From Nitrosomonadales bacterium (GTDB lineage Bacteria; Pseudomonadota; Gammaproteobacteria; Burkholderiales; Gallionellaceae), in the NCBI GenBank assembly GCA_016199835.1, contig JACQFX010000002.1, forward strand, positions 1-64,000: 64,000 nt of DNA, given 5' to 3'. The notes under the pieces are model-generated. The model was not told where the DNA came from, ran no database searches, and saw nothing but the letters and a program-made list of their open reading frames with translations. Positions 42,484-52,247 of this stretch are shown in pieces. Position 1 is the stretch's first letter; each line of letters starts with the position of its first letter. The position numbers and the translations under genes are program-made.

Positions 42484-43215
42484 TTATTTTGGATCCCCAT
42501 CAGGCGAAACTCTCGGAGCCGTGGAAAGATAGGCGGCGATGTTCTTGATGTCGGCATCGCTGAGCTTCTTCGCGATGCCGCGCATGATGCCGACCTTCTC
42601 GACTTCAGGATCGTTCGCCCGGCTGTTGTCGCGCCAGTTGTTCAACTGGTTGACCAGATACACATACTTCTGCTGGTTGATCTGCGGGAAACGGTCTGCG
42701 CGGCCATTGAATCCGTGGCAGTCCTGGCACGCGGGCACTTTGCCCTTCACGCCTTGCAGCACGATGGATTTGCCCAGTTCAGGTTTGCCGACCGGATTCG
42801 CCGGATCATCGAGCGACTTCAAGTCGGAGAGTTCGACTTCATAGTCCTTGGTATTCAGGAACACCGCAACATCGTGGCGATCCTGCTCGGTCAGCGCCTT
42901 GGCGAAGCCGGGCATCACCGCACCCATGCCAGCCGGGACGCGCCGGTCGTTGGCGAGATCGTTGAGCTGTTTGATGATGTAGGCCGTGCCGATATTGGCC
43001 AGACGCGGTGCGCCCATGCCGTCGTTGCCCAAGCCTTGTTCGCCGTGGCAGCCCATGCAGGCGGAAGCATCGCCCTTGCCTTCGTTGAATATTTTCTGCC
43101 CGTTGGCGATGTTTACACTGACGTCGTTGCCTGCATAAGCCGTTCCCAACTGGAGAGCGGCGGCTGCGAGCACGAGCCGCAGCGATAAGGTGAATTTAGA
43201 TTTGCGCATTTTCAC
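42484..43215 (-). CDS. Diheme cytochrome c, divergent member of the cluster
   Basis: This 243-residue protein has a signal peptide (AYA cleavage) and heme sites CMGCH and CQDCH. It is more distant from the other three: its first domain has GNDGMGAPRLANIGTAYIIK and its second GRADRFPQINQQKYVYLVNQ. The order of heme domains and the overall length still fit the c4/c553 group. It lies between paralogs 2 and 4, 116 bases after the former's start. Confidence 0.87.
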   Translation of the reverse strand: MKMRKSKFTLSLRLVLAAAALQLGTAYAGNDVSVNIANGQKIFNEGKGDASACMGCHGEQGLGNDGMGAPRLANIGTAYIIKQLNDLANDRRVPAGMGAVMPGFAKALTEQDRHDVAVFLNTKDYEVELSDLKSLDDPANPVGKPELGKSIVLQGVKGKVPACQDCHGFNGRADRFPQINQQKYVYLVNQLNNWRDNSRANDPEVEKVGIMRGIAKKLSDADIKNIAAYLSTAPRVSPDGDPK

Positions 43216-43238
43216 TCCTGGATTCTTGATGGTTCCGG

Positions 43239-43979
43239 TTACAGACCGGAAATATATTCAGCCAATGCACTGATCTCGGCATCGCTCAGTTTCTGGGTGA
43301 CGATATTCATCACGCCGCCCGGGCTGTTGCTGCGTGTGCCCTGCCTGAAGTTGGTGAGCTGGATGCGCAGGTATTCTTTCTGTTGGCCGCCCAGTACGGG
43401 GAACATCGAATTGTCCGGTGTCTTGCCTTTGCCGTTGATACCGTGGCAGTTCACGCAAGCGACCATCATGCGGGTCATATCGCCGTTCAGGAACAGGTTC
43501 TTCCCGGTAGCGTTGTCCGTGGTTTCGCCCTTCATCTTGTTCTTGCTGGCGAAGTAGGCGCTGATGTCGGCCAGATCTTCATCGGCCACGGTCGCTGCCA
43601 TGCCGTTCATGATCGCGTTGGAGCGGAAGCCGGTCTGGAAATCGCGCACCTGTTTTGCGATATATCCGGCATATTGTCCGGCGAGCTTGGGAATGGCTGG
43701 TTCGAAGCTGATGCCGTCTTCGCCATGGCAGCCCTGGCACAGAGCTGATTTGTCCTTGCCCGCTTCCGCATTGCCGGAACCGCTGCGCAGCTTGATGTTC
43801 TCTGCGCTGTTGTCTTCAAAAGCATGTCCCTTCATGGGGTCGTGACCGTCAGATTTGGCGGCTGCGACTGGTGTGGCGGCCTCCTTTTTGTCGGCTTTGG
43901 TTGCTGCGAATGAGACTGTGGCCGTGAGTGCCAAGGCCAAGGATAAACCGGCAACAATGCCGTTCTTGATGTGAAGCAT
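43239..43979 (-). CDS. Diheme cytochrome c, c4-like (first gene of the cluster)
   Basis: This 246-residue protein has a signal peptide (SFA cleavage), a lysine/alanine-rich linker, and heme sites CQGCH and CVNCH. It shares ISFEPAIPKLAGQYAGYIAK and FPVLGGQQKEYLRIQLTNFR with paralogs 1 and 2. It follows a strong AGGAGGAACAC ribosome site and a likely promoter (44030-44058). It is the first gene of the four-cytochrome run and probably the most highly expressed. Confidence 0.88.
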   Translation of the reverse strand: MLHIKNGIVAGLSLALALTATVSFAATKADKKEAATPVAAAKSDGHDPMKGHAFEDNSAENIKLRSGSGNAEAGKDKSALCQGCHGEDGISFEPAIPKLAGQYAGYIAKQVRDFQTGFRSNAIMNGMAATVADEDLADISAYFASKNKMKGETTDNATGKNLFLNGDMTRMMVACVNCHGINGKGKTPDNSMFPVLGGQQKEYLRIQLTNFRQGTRSNSPGGVMNIVTQKLSDAEISALAEYISGL

Positions 43980-44409
43980 GTGTTCCTCCTGATTATTGTA
44001 GTCGCGTTACCCGGAAACGCGAGCGCGTAACTATTCTTCATAACGGCTCCCAAGTCAACCCGTCTCTGCTTTGACAAGCGATGGTAAAAAAACGGAGAAT
44101 TGCGCCCGCTGTAAAAGTGGAAAAGAAAATAGCTGGCAGAATGCAGCTAACAAAGTCGGATTATCTGTTGTAGTTCAGGCCTAGCTTACTCTCACTTTAG
44201 CCATGTCCAGCTCTTGATTCGTAGTCTGACATGGTATGGGGTCATTAAAGATCTGGCACGTAAGATGCCGGACGATTATAAATATTTAGGAGGCGAGTAT
44301 ACATAACCAGGGGGTGTGTATATGTCGCATAGCCCTGGTTAGCCAAGGTGCGTTTGGCATCCTGCAAAACTTTGAAGGTTTCATTGCCAAATGGACGGGG
44401 CATCGCAGC
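43980..44409. other. 430-base gene-free stretch upstream of the cytochrome cluster
   Basis: It holds the likely minus-strand cytochrome promoter (44030-44058) near its left end. An 8-bp inverted repeat, AACCAGGG (44305-44312) / CCCTGGTT (44333-44340), lies near the right end. No RNA gene or convincing coding sequence was seen; short open frames here lack ribosome sites and recognisable motifs. Confidence 0.5.
44030..44058 (-). promoter_or_regulatory. Candidate sigma-70 promoter of the cytochrome c cluster
   Basis: On the minus strand, TTGACT (44058-44053) and AATAGT (44035-44030) are separated by exactly 17 bases. The leader then runs about 45 bases to the ATG at 43979 through a strong ribosome site. 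The match is by eye. Confidence 0.5.
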
Positions 44410-45135
44410 ATGAGAATCCATCACGGTATGTTGAAGCGGATTACCCAATTCGGTTTGCTGTTGATGATGGGGGCGAGCATGGGTGCAACGGCGGGGTTGC
44501 TCGGATTGGTCGGCGATAGCTGGAAGGAGGAAACGCTGCAACACGACGGCAGCAAAATAGTTGTGGAGCGTTCGCAGAGTTATTTTTTTCAGGCGTTGGA
44601 ACGGTGGGCACGAGTCAAGGAACATTCCATCACCTTCACGCCGCCAGGCTCGAACAAGGCCATTACCTGGACAAGCGAATACAGTGAAGACATCAGCACC
44701 ACCAACTTCAATCTGGTTGCGCTGCATGTATTGAAAGGCGCGCCCTACATCGTTGCCTCTCCCAATCTGTGTTTGTCCTACAACAAATGGGGACGGCCCA
44801 ATCCGCCCTATGTGATCTTCAAGTACGACGGCAAGGTATGGCAACGCATTCAGCTAGCCGAGTTACCTGCTGAGGCTAATGAAATAAATCTGTTGATACA
44901 AACTGTGGGCAGCAATGACCCGGAGCAAGCAATTAAAACCGGCTTTATTTCGGCAGATAGCATTCAGACGCTTAATAGCAATCTGAGGCAACCCGAATAT
45001 AAAACCATTCTGCGGGAGGCGTTGCCACAGGCGCGAATAAATGAAATGTGCATGGAGATGGTTCCCTACAAAGGTTCTTGGGTTATGCCTAATGATCCGA
45101 TAGCAAGAAAATTTATTGATAACCAAAAAAGATAG
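44410..45135 (+). CDS. Hypothetical exported protein
   Basis: The protein has 241 residues from ATG 44410 (MRIHHGMLKRITQFG); ATG 44428 is an alternative and an upstream frame to 44314 has no support. An N-terminal hydrophobic segment (about 12-32, LLLMMGASMGATAGLLGLVG) suggests export or a membrane anchor. The rest is soluble with mixed composition (SYFFQALERWARVKEHSITF, YIVASPNLCLSYNKWG). No family was recognised. It lies upstream of the RTX remnant in the same direction, which may be coincidence. Confidence 0.6.
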   Translation: MRIHHGMLKRITQFGLLLMMGASMGATAGLLGLVGDSWKEETLQHDGSKIVVERSQSYFFQALERWARVKEHSITFTPPGSNKAITWTSEYSEDISTTNFNLVALHVLKGAPYIVASPNLCLSYNKWGRPNPPYVIFKYDGKVWQRIQLAELPAEANEINLLIQTVGSNDPEQAIKTGFISADSIQTLNSNLRQPEYKTILREALPQARINEMCMEMVPYKGSWVMPNDPIARKFIDNQKR

Positions 45136-45175
45136 AACTGTGCAGTCCCACTCTTCAATTTAAGGGGAATAAATC

Positions 45176-45422
45176 ATGGCAACAACAATCGAATACGCCT
45201 TACTCGCTGGTGCTGCTTACTATGATACTCGTGCACCTATCGGGCAGCGACACGGCAGCACTGGGTGGCGACTTGGCCTATCAGTACAACCTCAATGGCA
45301 GCTTGGCTGGAATAGGCCTGGCCGCAGCGCAGACGGAAATGAGCAATGCGAACTTTGGCGTATCACCGCAACTGCTCCAGCCGCTATCCAGCTTGCAGAC
45401 GGGGGTGGCGCGGTTGGGGTAG
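45176..45422 (+). pseudogene. Remnant of an RTX-type secreted protein (N-terminus joined to C-terminus by a frameshifting deletion)
   Basis: From ATG 45176 (after a purine-rich AAGGGGAAT), the frame reads MATTIEYALLAGAAYYDTRA, a common start of large calcium-binding type I secreted proteins. Near 45240 the matching sense moves to another frame: TAALGGDLAYQYNLNGSLAG, then IGLAAAQTEMSNANFGVSPQ, ending LQTGVARLG at a TAG (45420-45422). This resembles the C-terminal secretion region of the same protein class. The central part seems deleted, with a frame change at the junction. HlyD and TolC genes follow. Confidence 0.6.
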
Positions 45423-45425
45423 GAA

Positions 45426-45501
45426 GTAGGGTGGGCACGCTTTTGTGCCCACGCGGTTAGTGCAAGATATTTCAGGGTGGGCACAAGCGTGCCCACCCTA
45501 C
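45426..45501. repeat. Pair of GGGTGGGCAC hairpin repeats before hlyD
   Basis: Unit 1 has GTGGGCAC (45431-45438) pairing with GTGCCCAC (45445-45452). Unit 2 has AGGGTGGGCAC (45474-45484) pairing perfectly with GTGCCCACCCT (45489-45499) around a 4-base loop. A related copy lies at 46887-46930, just after hlyD. The repeats fill the gap where an ABC transporter gene would be expected. Confidence 0.8.
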
Positions 45502-45517
45502 AAAGGTTGGATAAGCG

Positions 45518-46873
45518 ATGATTGATAAACCTGCCGTACTTTCTCCGGAGGCGCTGGATTTCGCTCCGGGGTTGCTGGCCATACAGGAAAGTCCGCCTGC
45601 CCGTTTGCCGCGTGCGGTGATGTACACGGTGGGTGTGCTGTTTGGCATCCTTTTAGTGTGGGCCATCTTCGGCAGGCTGGACATCATCGCCAGCGCCGAA
45701 GGCCGACTGGTGCCGCAGACCTACGTCAAGATCGTCCAGCCTGCGGATGCCGGGATCGTGCAGGAGATACTGGTCAGGGAAGGCGAATCAGTACAGGCAG
45801 GACAGGTGCTGATGCGCATGGATACCAAGCTGGGCAATGCGGATGCGCAGACTATCGGCAACGACCTCGCCATCCGCTCGTTGCAGTTGCGCCGGATTGA
45901 CGCGGAACTGGCCGGGGAAGCATTGGCCAGAAAGCCCAATGATCCGGACGATCTCTTTCGCCAGATCGAATCCCAATACCACGATCATCGGCAAGCGTAT
46001 ACGGATGCGCTGGAACAGTCGCAGGCGGCACTAAAGAAGTCTCAGCACGAATACGATTCGGCTAAAGAGGTGCTGGTCAAGCTACAGCAGATCACGCCTC
46101 TCCTCAAACAGCAAGCCGATTCCTACACCGACATGGGCAAGGATGGTTATGCGCCGCAAGTGATGGTGCGCGACAAGCAGCGCGACTTTCTGGAAAAGGC
46201 ACAGGACTTGCGCGCGCAGGAAGCGACCGTCGCAAGTCTTGAGTCTGCGGTGAGCCAGTCAAGAAAGCAGATAGATCAGATCACTTCAAAATACCGCAGT
46301 GACCTGCGTAACGAACGCGTGGAAGCCGATGGGCAGCACTGGAAGCTGGAGCAGGATAGTATCAAGCAGGCGCACAAGAACGGGCTGCTCGAACTGAAAG
46401 CCCCGCAGGCTGGCATCGTGAAGGATCTTGCCACTCACACGGTCGGCACGGTGGTCTCGCCCGGTACGGTGCTCCTGTCCATCGTGCCTGAGCATGAACC
46501 GCTGGTGGCGGAAATCATGGTCAAGAACGATGATGTTGGTTTTGTATACGTAAACCAAAAGGTCAAAGTAAAACTGGCGCCCTACCCGTTCCAGAAGTAC
46601 GGCATGCTGGACGGCGAGGTGACGCGCATCCAGGCGGACAGCGATGATGGTGCCCAGTCGCAATCACAGCCCAAGGATAAGCCGCAAACGCCATCTACAT
46701 ACAAGGCCATCGTTTCGCTTGGCAGTCAGATTCTCGAAGCAGAAGACCAGAAGTTCAAACTTGTTCCCGGCATGCAGGTCGTGGCCGAGATCAATCAAGG
46801 TGATCGCACGGTACTGAAATACCTCCTGGAACCTGTGAGCAAGACGCTTGATGAGAGTGGGCACGAAAGGTGA
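45518..46873 (+). CDS. HlyD-family type I secretion periplasmic adaptor
   Basis: This 451-residue protein has a short cytoplasmic N-terminus and one TM (about 35-53, MYTVGVLFGILLVWAIFG). A lipoyl-like half-motif follows (GIVQEILVREGESVQAGQVL), then a long coiled coil (about 130-290), the second lipoyl half (LELKAPQAGIVKDLATHTVG) and a beta-barrel domain. It bridges an inner-membrane ABC transporter to TolC. A TolC gene follows 9 bases downstream, but no ABC ATPase gene is present. The system is either incomplete or uses a transporter encoded elsewhere. Confidence 0.88.
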   Translation: MIDKPAVLSPEALDFAPGLLAIQESPPARLPRAVMYTVGVLFGILLVWAIFGRLDIIASAEGRLVPQTYVKIVQPADAGIVQEILVREGESVQAGQVLMRMDTKLGNADAQTIGNDLAIRSLQLRRIDAELAGEALARKPNDPDDLFRQIESQYHDHRQAYTDALEQSQAALKKSQHEYDSAKEVLVKLQQITPLLKQQADSYTDMGKDGYAPQVMVRDKQRDFLEKAQDLRAQEATVASLESAVSQSRKQIDQITSKYRSDLRNERVEADGQHWKLEQDSIKQAHKNGLLELKAPQAGIVKDLATHTVGTVVSPGTVLLSIVPEHEPLVAEIMVKNDDVGFVYVNQKVKVKLAPYPFQKYGMLDGEVTRIQADSDDGAQSQSQPKDKPQTPSTYKAIVSLGSQILEAEDQKFKLVPGMQVVAEINQGDRTVLKYLLEPVSKTLDESGHER

Positions 46874-46882
46874 GGATGGCGA

Positions 46883-48277
46883 ATGTGTAGGGTGGGCTTT
46901 GCCCACCATGTCGGGCAGAGCTCGACCTACGTTGGCAGGCTTGCCTGGCTGATTTTATGCGCTGCTTATAACGTGCTTCTGTTGGAATGCATTAGCTTGT
47001 CGGCGCAGGGCGCGGACTTGCTGGAAATCTATCATCTGGCCCAGCGCAACGATCCGACCTTCGAGGCTGCAAAATATGCGTTCGAAGCCGTCCAGGAAAA
47101 AATACCCCAGGCGCGAGCCGGTATGTTGCCGGTGATGAATTTGAACGGCAGTGATACCGATACGCACGGAACTTCAAGATTTACCAGCCCACAGGAAGTG
47201 AATCGCGATGTGCGTGCATGGACTTGGACTTTGCAACTGACGCAGCCACTGATCCGCGCACAAAATGTCTACGCTTGGCGCGAATCGCATTTATTGGTCG
47301 AAGAAGCGCATGCGAAATATGCCAAGTCAGAGCAGGAACTGATTTTACGGGTGACGCAAGCCTATCTCGACGTTCTTGTCGCCCGGAAAAACATCGAAGT
47401 CACGGAAGCACAGCTCAGGGCGTCGGAGGAACAACTGGCGCTGGCGCAACGCGGCTTCGGGACTGGCACGAACGCCATCACGGATGCGCATGAAGCGAAA
47501 TCGCGCGCTGATCTCGCTCGCGCGCAACGCATTGCGGCACTCAACGAGCTGGAAGCTAGGCGCGCCGGGCTGGAAAAGATCACAGGACAATTGCCTGAGA
47601 CGCTTGCCGAGCTTCAACCTGTCATGATTATTCCCCAGCCGCAGCCCGACGATCCCAAGGCGTGGGTAACACAGGCCCGCGAAAATAGTCCCGATGTGCT
47701 GGCCCCGCAAGCCGCATTCCATGCGGCAGGAATTGAAGTCAGCAAGAACCGGGCGGAATACCTGCCGACGCTGGATATGTTGGCATCGGTAGGGCATAGC
47801 TACTCGTCGGGCAGTCTCTCCACCCCCAGCGATTTTGCGATGCGCACCAATTCCAGGCAGGCTGGCGTTCAATTGACCGTGCCGTTCTTCGCGGGTGGTG
47901 CAACCCATTCGCGCGTGAGCGAGGCCATCGCCAACAAGAACCGGGCTGCCGCCGAACTGGAAGCTGCTCGCCGTCAAGCTGCTACTGATGCCAGGCAGGC
48001 ATACTCGGCTGTGGTGAGCGGTTTGGCCCAGATTGAGGCGCTGGAATCGGCTGTCGAGTCCAGCAAGAGCGCGGTCAAAGGCAATCAGGTTGGTTACGAG
48101 CTGGGCATCCGCATGAACATAGATGTATTGAACGCCGAGCAGCAGCTTTACACAGCCCAGCGCGATCTGGTCAAAGCGCGATATGACACCTTGCTTCAAG
48201 GATTCAAGCTCAAGGCGGCAGCAGGAGTCTTGACTGAGGCGGATGTGTTGGCGGTCAATGAACTGTTTAAGAACTGA
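46883..48277 (+). CDS. TolC-family type I secretion outer-membrane protein
   Basis: The 464 residues carry two outer-membrane-factor repeats (DLLEIYHLAQRNDPTFEAAK at the mature start, and the second around 255-450) ending in ADVLAVNELFKN. The first about 16 residues (MCRVGFAHHVGQSSTY) are encoded by a GGGTGGGC repeat (46887-46930). A plausible signal peptide follows (LAWLILCAAY...LSAQGA). ATG 46883 follows GGTGAGGATGGCGA. The repeat may have replaced the native start, so export efficiency is uncertain. It pairs with the HlyD gene 9 bases upstream. Confidence 0.85.
   Translation: MCRVGFAHHVGQSSTYVGRLAWLILCAAYNVLLLECISLSAQGADLLEIYHLAQRNDPTFEAAKYAFEAVQEKIPQARAGMLPVMNLNGSDTDTHGTSRFTSPQEVNRDVRAWTWTLQLTQPLIRAQNVYAWRESHLLVEEAHAKYAKSEQELILRVTQAYLDVLVARKNIEVTEAQLRASEEQLALAQRGFGTGTNAITDAHEAKSRADLARAQRIAALNELEARRAGLEKITGQLPETLAELQPVMIIPQPQPDDPKAWVTQARENSPDVLAPQAAFHAAGIEVSKNRAEYLPTLDMLASVGHSYSSGSLSTPSDFAMRTNSRQAGVQLTVPFFAGGATHSRVSEAIANKNRAAAELEAARRQAATDARQAYSAVVSGLAQIEALESAVESSKSAVKGNQVGYELGIRMNIDVLNAEQQLYTAQRDLVKARYDTLLQGFKLKAAAGVLTEADVLAVNELFKN
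46887..46930. repeat. GGGTGGGC repeat overlapping the tolC start
   Basis: GGTGGGC (46891-46897) and GCCCACC (46901-46907) form a hairpin. The unit runs from GTAG at 46887 to CTAC at 46930. It is related to the repeats at 45426-45501 and encodes the first residues of the TolC-like protein. Confidence 0.7.
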
Positions 48278-48499
48278 GGTTGTTGTTTGTGCGGTCTCGA
48301 TTACCCAGTCTGTTCGCGAACACCATGCTCCTTTGAGATTGCGGCAACTGATGTCCTGCAACCCCAGTCTCCTCTTGGCGGCGCAACTCAGAATTGAAAA
48401 GGGACATTTCAACTTTGCACCCATCTCTGCGTGTTACTGGCACATTATCGTTTTGGGCATTACACTGCGCCCCGTTCAATTTTGATATTTCAGCGAGCC

Positions 48500-49045
48500 A
48501 TGGGCATAGACACCGAAAACAATTATCTGGTCATCACCGCATCGGGAGAAGACAAAGTTGGCCTCGTTGACCGGCTGTCGAGCAAGATCACCGAAAGCGG
48601 CTGCAACATCGAGGAAAGCCGCATGGCCGTGCTGGGCGGGCAGTTCGCTTTCATCATGCTGGTCTCCGGCCCGTGGAATGCGCTGTCCAAGCTGGAAGGG
48701 CAGATAGAACCGTTGGGCAATCAGATCGGCCTCACCATTATCCACAAGCGCACGCAGAAGCGCGAACGCACGCGCCCGGCAATTCCCTACAGCGTGGAAG
48801 TCGTGGCCATGGATCACCCCGGCATCGTGCGTAACCTCTCCGCCTATTTCTCCAAAAACGGCATCAACATCGAAGAGCTCCAGACCGACACCTATCCCGC
48901 GCCGCACACTGGCACGCCGATGTTCTCGGTCATGATGACGGTGGGTATCCATGCGGATGTGCACATTCCCACCTTGCGCAGTGATTTCCTCGATTACTGC
49001 GACGATCTGAATCTGGATGCGAGTTTTGAGCCGGTGCGGGGGTGA
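48500..49045 (+). CDS. Double-ACT-domain protein, GcvR-like regulator
   Basis: The protein has 181 residues from ATG 48500. It consists of two ACT domains: about 8-85 (YLVITASGEDKVGLVDRLSS) and about 97-170 (YSVEVVAMDHPGIVRNLSAY). This is the layout of the glycine-cleavage regulator GcvR. ACT domains bind amino acids; GcvR antagonises GcvA in E. coli. No gcv genes are here, so the role is inferred from the family. Confidence 0.82.
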   Translation: MGIDTENNYLVITASGEDKVGLVDRLSSKITESGCNIEESRMAVLGGQFAFIMLVSGPWNALSKLEGQIEPLGNQIGLTIIHKRTQKRERTRPAIPYSVEVVAMDHPGIVRNLSAYFSKNGINIEELQTDTYPAPHTGTPMFSVMMTVGIHADVHIPTLRSDFLDYCDDLNLDASFEPVRG

Positions 49046-49143
49046 GCTGATCGTACCAGGCGGTCTGGAATTCCGGTTAGACATCCTCCCCCGAACTCTT
49101 TAGACTTGCGGCCTTTCGCAATACGGCTTGCAGGTCGCTCCTC

Positions 49144-50774
<1,631 letters not shown>

Positions 50775-50775
<1 letters not shown>

Positions 50776-51068
50776 TGCAACAACTCGAATTCCAGTTGCG
50801 TGGCGAGTTCGTCGAGCTGAACCAGTTGCTCAAACTGTCCGGCGTGTGCGACAGCGGCGGAGCGGGCAAGGCACTGGTGGCCGAAGGCGTGGTGTCTGTT
50901 GATGGTGTAGTGGAATCGCGCAAGACCGCCAAGATACGCGCGGGACAGGTGGTGACACTGGGCGATGTGCGCATTCAGATATTGTCCCCTGATGAAACTA
51001 CTAGCCATTCGACTAAGCCCGCAAGCGGGCAAGTCGCTGGTTATCGCCCGCTTGCGGGAGAGGGTTAG
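50775..51068 (+). CDS. S4-domain RNA-binding protein (YbcJ-like) with a repeat-encoded C-terminal extension
   Basis: The protein has 97 residues from ATG 50775, overlapping the prfC stop by one base. Residues 1-72 form an S4-type RNA-binding domain (FVELNQLLKLSGVCDSGGAG, then SVDGVVESRKTAKIRAGQVV). The last about 22 residues (HSTKPASGQVAGYRPLAGEG) come from the GC-rich inverted repeat at 51017-51058 and are not part of the family. The likely ancestral end is near LSPDET. Confidence 0.82.
51017..51058. repeat. GCCCGCAAGCGGGC inverted repeat pair
   Basis: GCCCGCAAGCGGGC (51017-51030) is followed by GCCCGCTTGCGGG (51046-51058). Each is a near-perfect palindrome, and the two are inverted copies of each other. 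GAGAGGGTTAGGGAGAGGG follows and provides the purine-rich sequence before arfB. The unit overlaps the 3' end of the S4-domain gene. Confidence 0.75.
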
Positions 51069-51081
51069 GGAGAGGGTTGCC

Positions 51082-51501
51082 ATGTTGTACCTTGCTCACA
51101 ACGTCATCATCGCCGACCACGAGATCGAACTGAGCGCTGTGCGTGCGCAAGGCGCGGGCGGACAGAACGTGAACAAGGTATCGAGCGCGGTGCATCTGCG
51201 CTTCGATATTTTCGCTTCTTCGCTGACGGAAGAATTCAGGCAGCGTTTGCTGCAAATCAATGACCAGCGCATTACCAAAGATGGCGTGGTCATCATCAAG
51301 GCGCAGGAATTCCGCAATCAGGAACAGAACCGCAACGAGGCGTTGCGGCGCCTGAAGACGTTGTTGCAAAGCGTGGCGACTCCGCCGAGAAAGCGCGTCG
51401 CCACAAAACCTACGCGTGCCTCGAAGCAGAAGCGGCTGGAGAGCAAGGCCAGGCGCGGAGTGGTCAAAAGCCTGCGCGGACGAGTCGGAGGAACTGAATA
51501 G
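51082..51501 (+). CDS. arfB: Alternative ribosome-rescue factor B (peptidyl-tRNA hydrolase)
   Basis: The protein has 139 residues from ATG 51082. It has an RF1-like catalytic domain with GGQ at residues 26-28 (AQGAGGQNVNKVSSAVHLRF) and no codon-recognition domain. A basic C-terminal tail (KPTRASKQKRLESKARRGVV) enters the mRNA channel of stalled ribosomes. It hydrolyses peptidyl-tRNA on non-stop complexes. Its ribosome site (AGAGGG) comes from the adjacent repeat. An in-frame upstream start at 50965 overlaps the S4-domain gene and is unlikely. Confidence 0.93.
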   Translation: MLYLAHNVIIADHEIELSAVRAQGAGGQNVNKVSSAVHLRFDIFASSLTEEFRQRLLQINDQRITKDGVVIIKAQEFRNQEQNRNEALRRLKTLLQSVATPPRKRVATKPTRASKQKRLESKARRGVVKSLRGRVGGTE

Positions 51502-51503
51502 TC

Positions 51504-52067
51504 ATGGCGATCAAGGCAACCATTTTCAAGGCGAATCTCCAGATCGCGGATATGGAACGGCATTACTACGCAGACCATGCGCTGACCATCGCGCGACATC
51601 CATCCGAGAACGACGAGCGCATGATGGTGCGGCTGCTGGCTTTTGCCTTGCATGCGCATGAGTATCTGGAGTTCGGACAGGGCATGACCGACGAGAGTGA
51701 AGCAGATCTGTGGCAGAAAGACCTGACGGGCGCGATCGAATTATGGGTAGATGTCGGCATTCCCGACGAAAAGCTCATCCGCAAAGCCTGCGGGCGCGCT
51801 GACCGGGTCGTCGTGTACTGCTATGGCGGGCGCGTGGCCGAGATGTGGTATGCGCAGAACAGCGGCCAGTTCGAGCGGCAGAAGAATCTCAGCATCATCA
51901 ATCTGCCAACAGAGAGCACACGCGCCATCGCCGCGCTCACGCAACGCACCATGCAGATGCAATGCACCATACAGGATGGACAGGTGTGGCTGAGCGACGG
52001 CAAGGAAAGCGTGATGGTGGAGCGGGAAGTGCTGAAACAGGCAGCATCGTGGCCATCGCTCCGATGA
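51504..52067 (+). CDS. yaeQ: YaeQ family protein
   Basis: The 187 residues span the whole YaeQ family (PD-(D/E)XK-like fold), from MAIKATIFKANLQIADMERH to the conserved DDERMMVRLLAFALHA-type and ELWVDVGIPDEKLIRKA segments. YaeQ once was linked to compensating for RfaH loss, but the molecular function is not established. It starts two bases after the arfB stop. Confidence 0.9.
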   Translation: MAIKATIFKANLQIADMERHYYADHALTIARHPSENDERMMVRLLAFALHAHEYLEFGQGMTDESEADLWQKDLTGAIELWVDVGIPDEKLIRKACGRADRVVVYCYGGRVAEMWYAQNSGQFERQKNLSIINLPTESTRAIAALTQRTMQMQCTIQDGQVWLSDGKESVMVEREVLKQAASWPSLR

Positions 52068-52247
52068 ACGCGAAGAACCTATCCGATTGAGTATCCCAGT
52101 GGCGCCACGGGTGCCGAGGAATTCGTCCGCGCCCTGGCCTGGCGCCAGCGCCGACCACCATTCGATCAGCTCGTAGGCTTGCTGTCACAGGTCTGGCGCA
52201 CACGCCCTTTGCTGGCGTACCATGTTCCCACTATTGAGGAGCGGAAC

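Noticed and set aside
44245-44844. 199-codon minus-strand frame near the hypothetical exported protein
   Set aside because: It is opposite the 44410 gene and has low-complexity His/Arg/Gln composition with no motif or ribosome site.
48278-48499. Possible transposon remnant between tolC and the gcvR-like gene
   Set aside because: Short stretches looked IS-like, but no inverted repeat, duplication or transposase motif could be confirmed.
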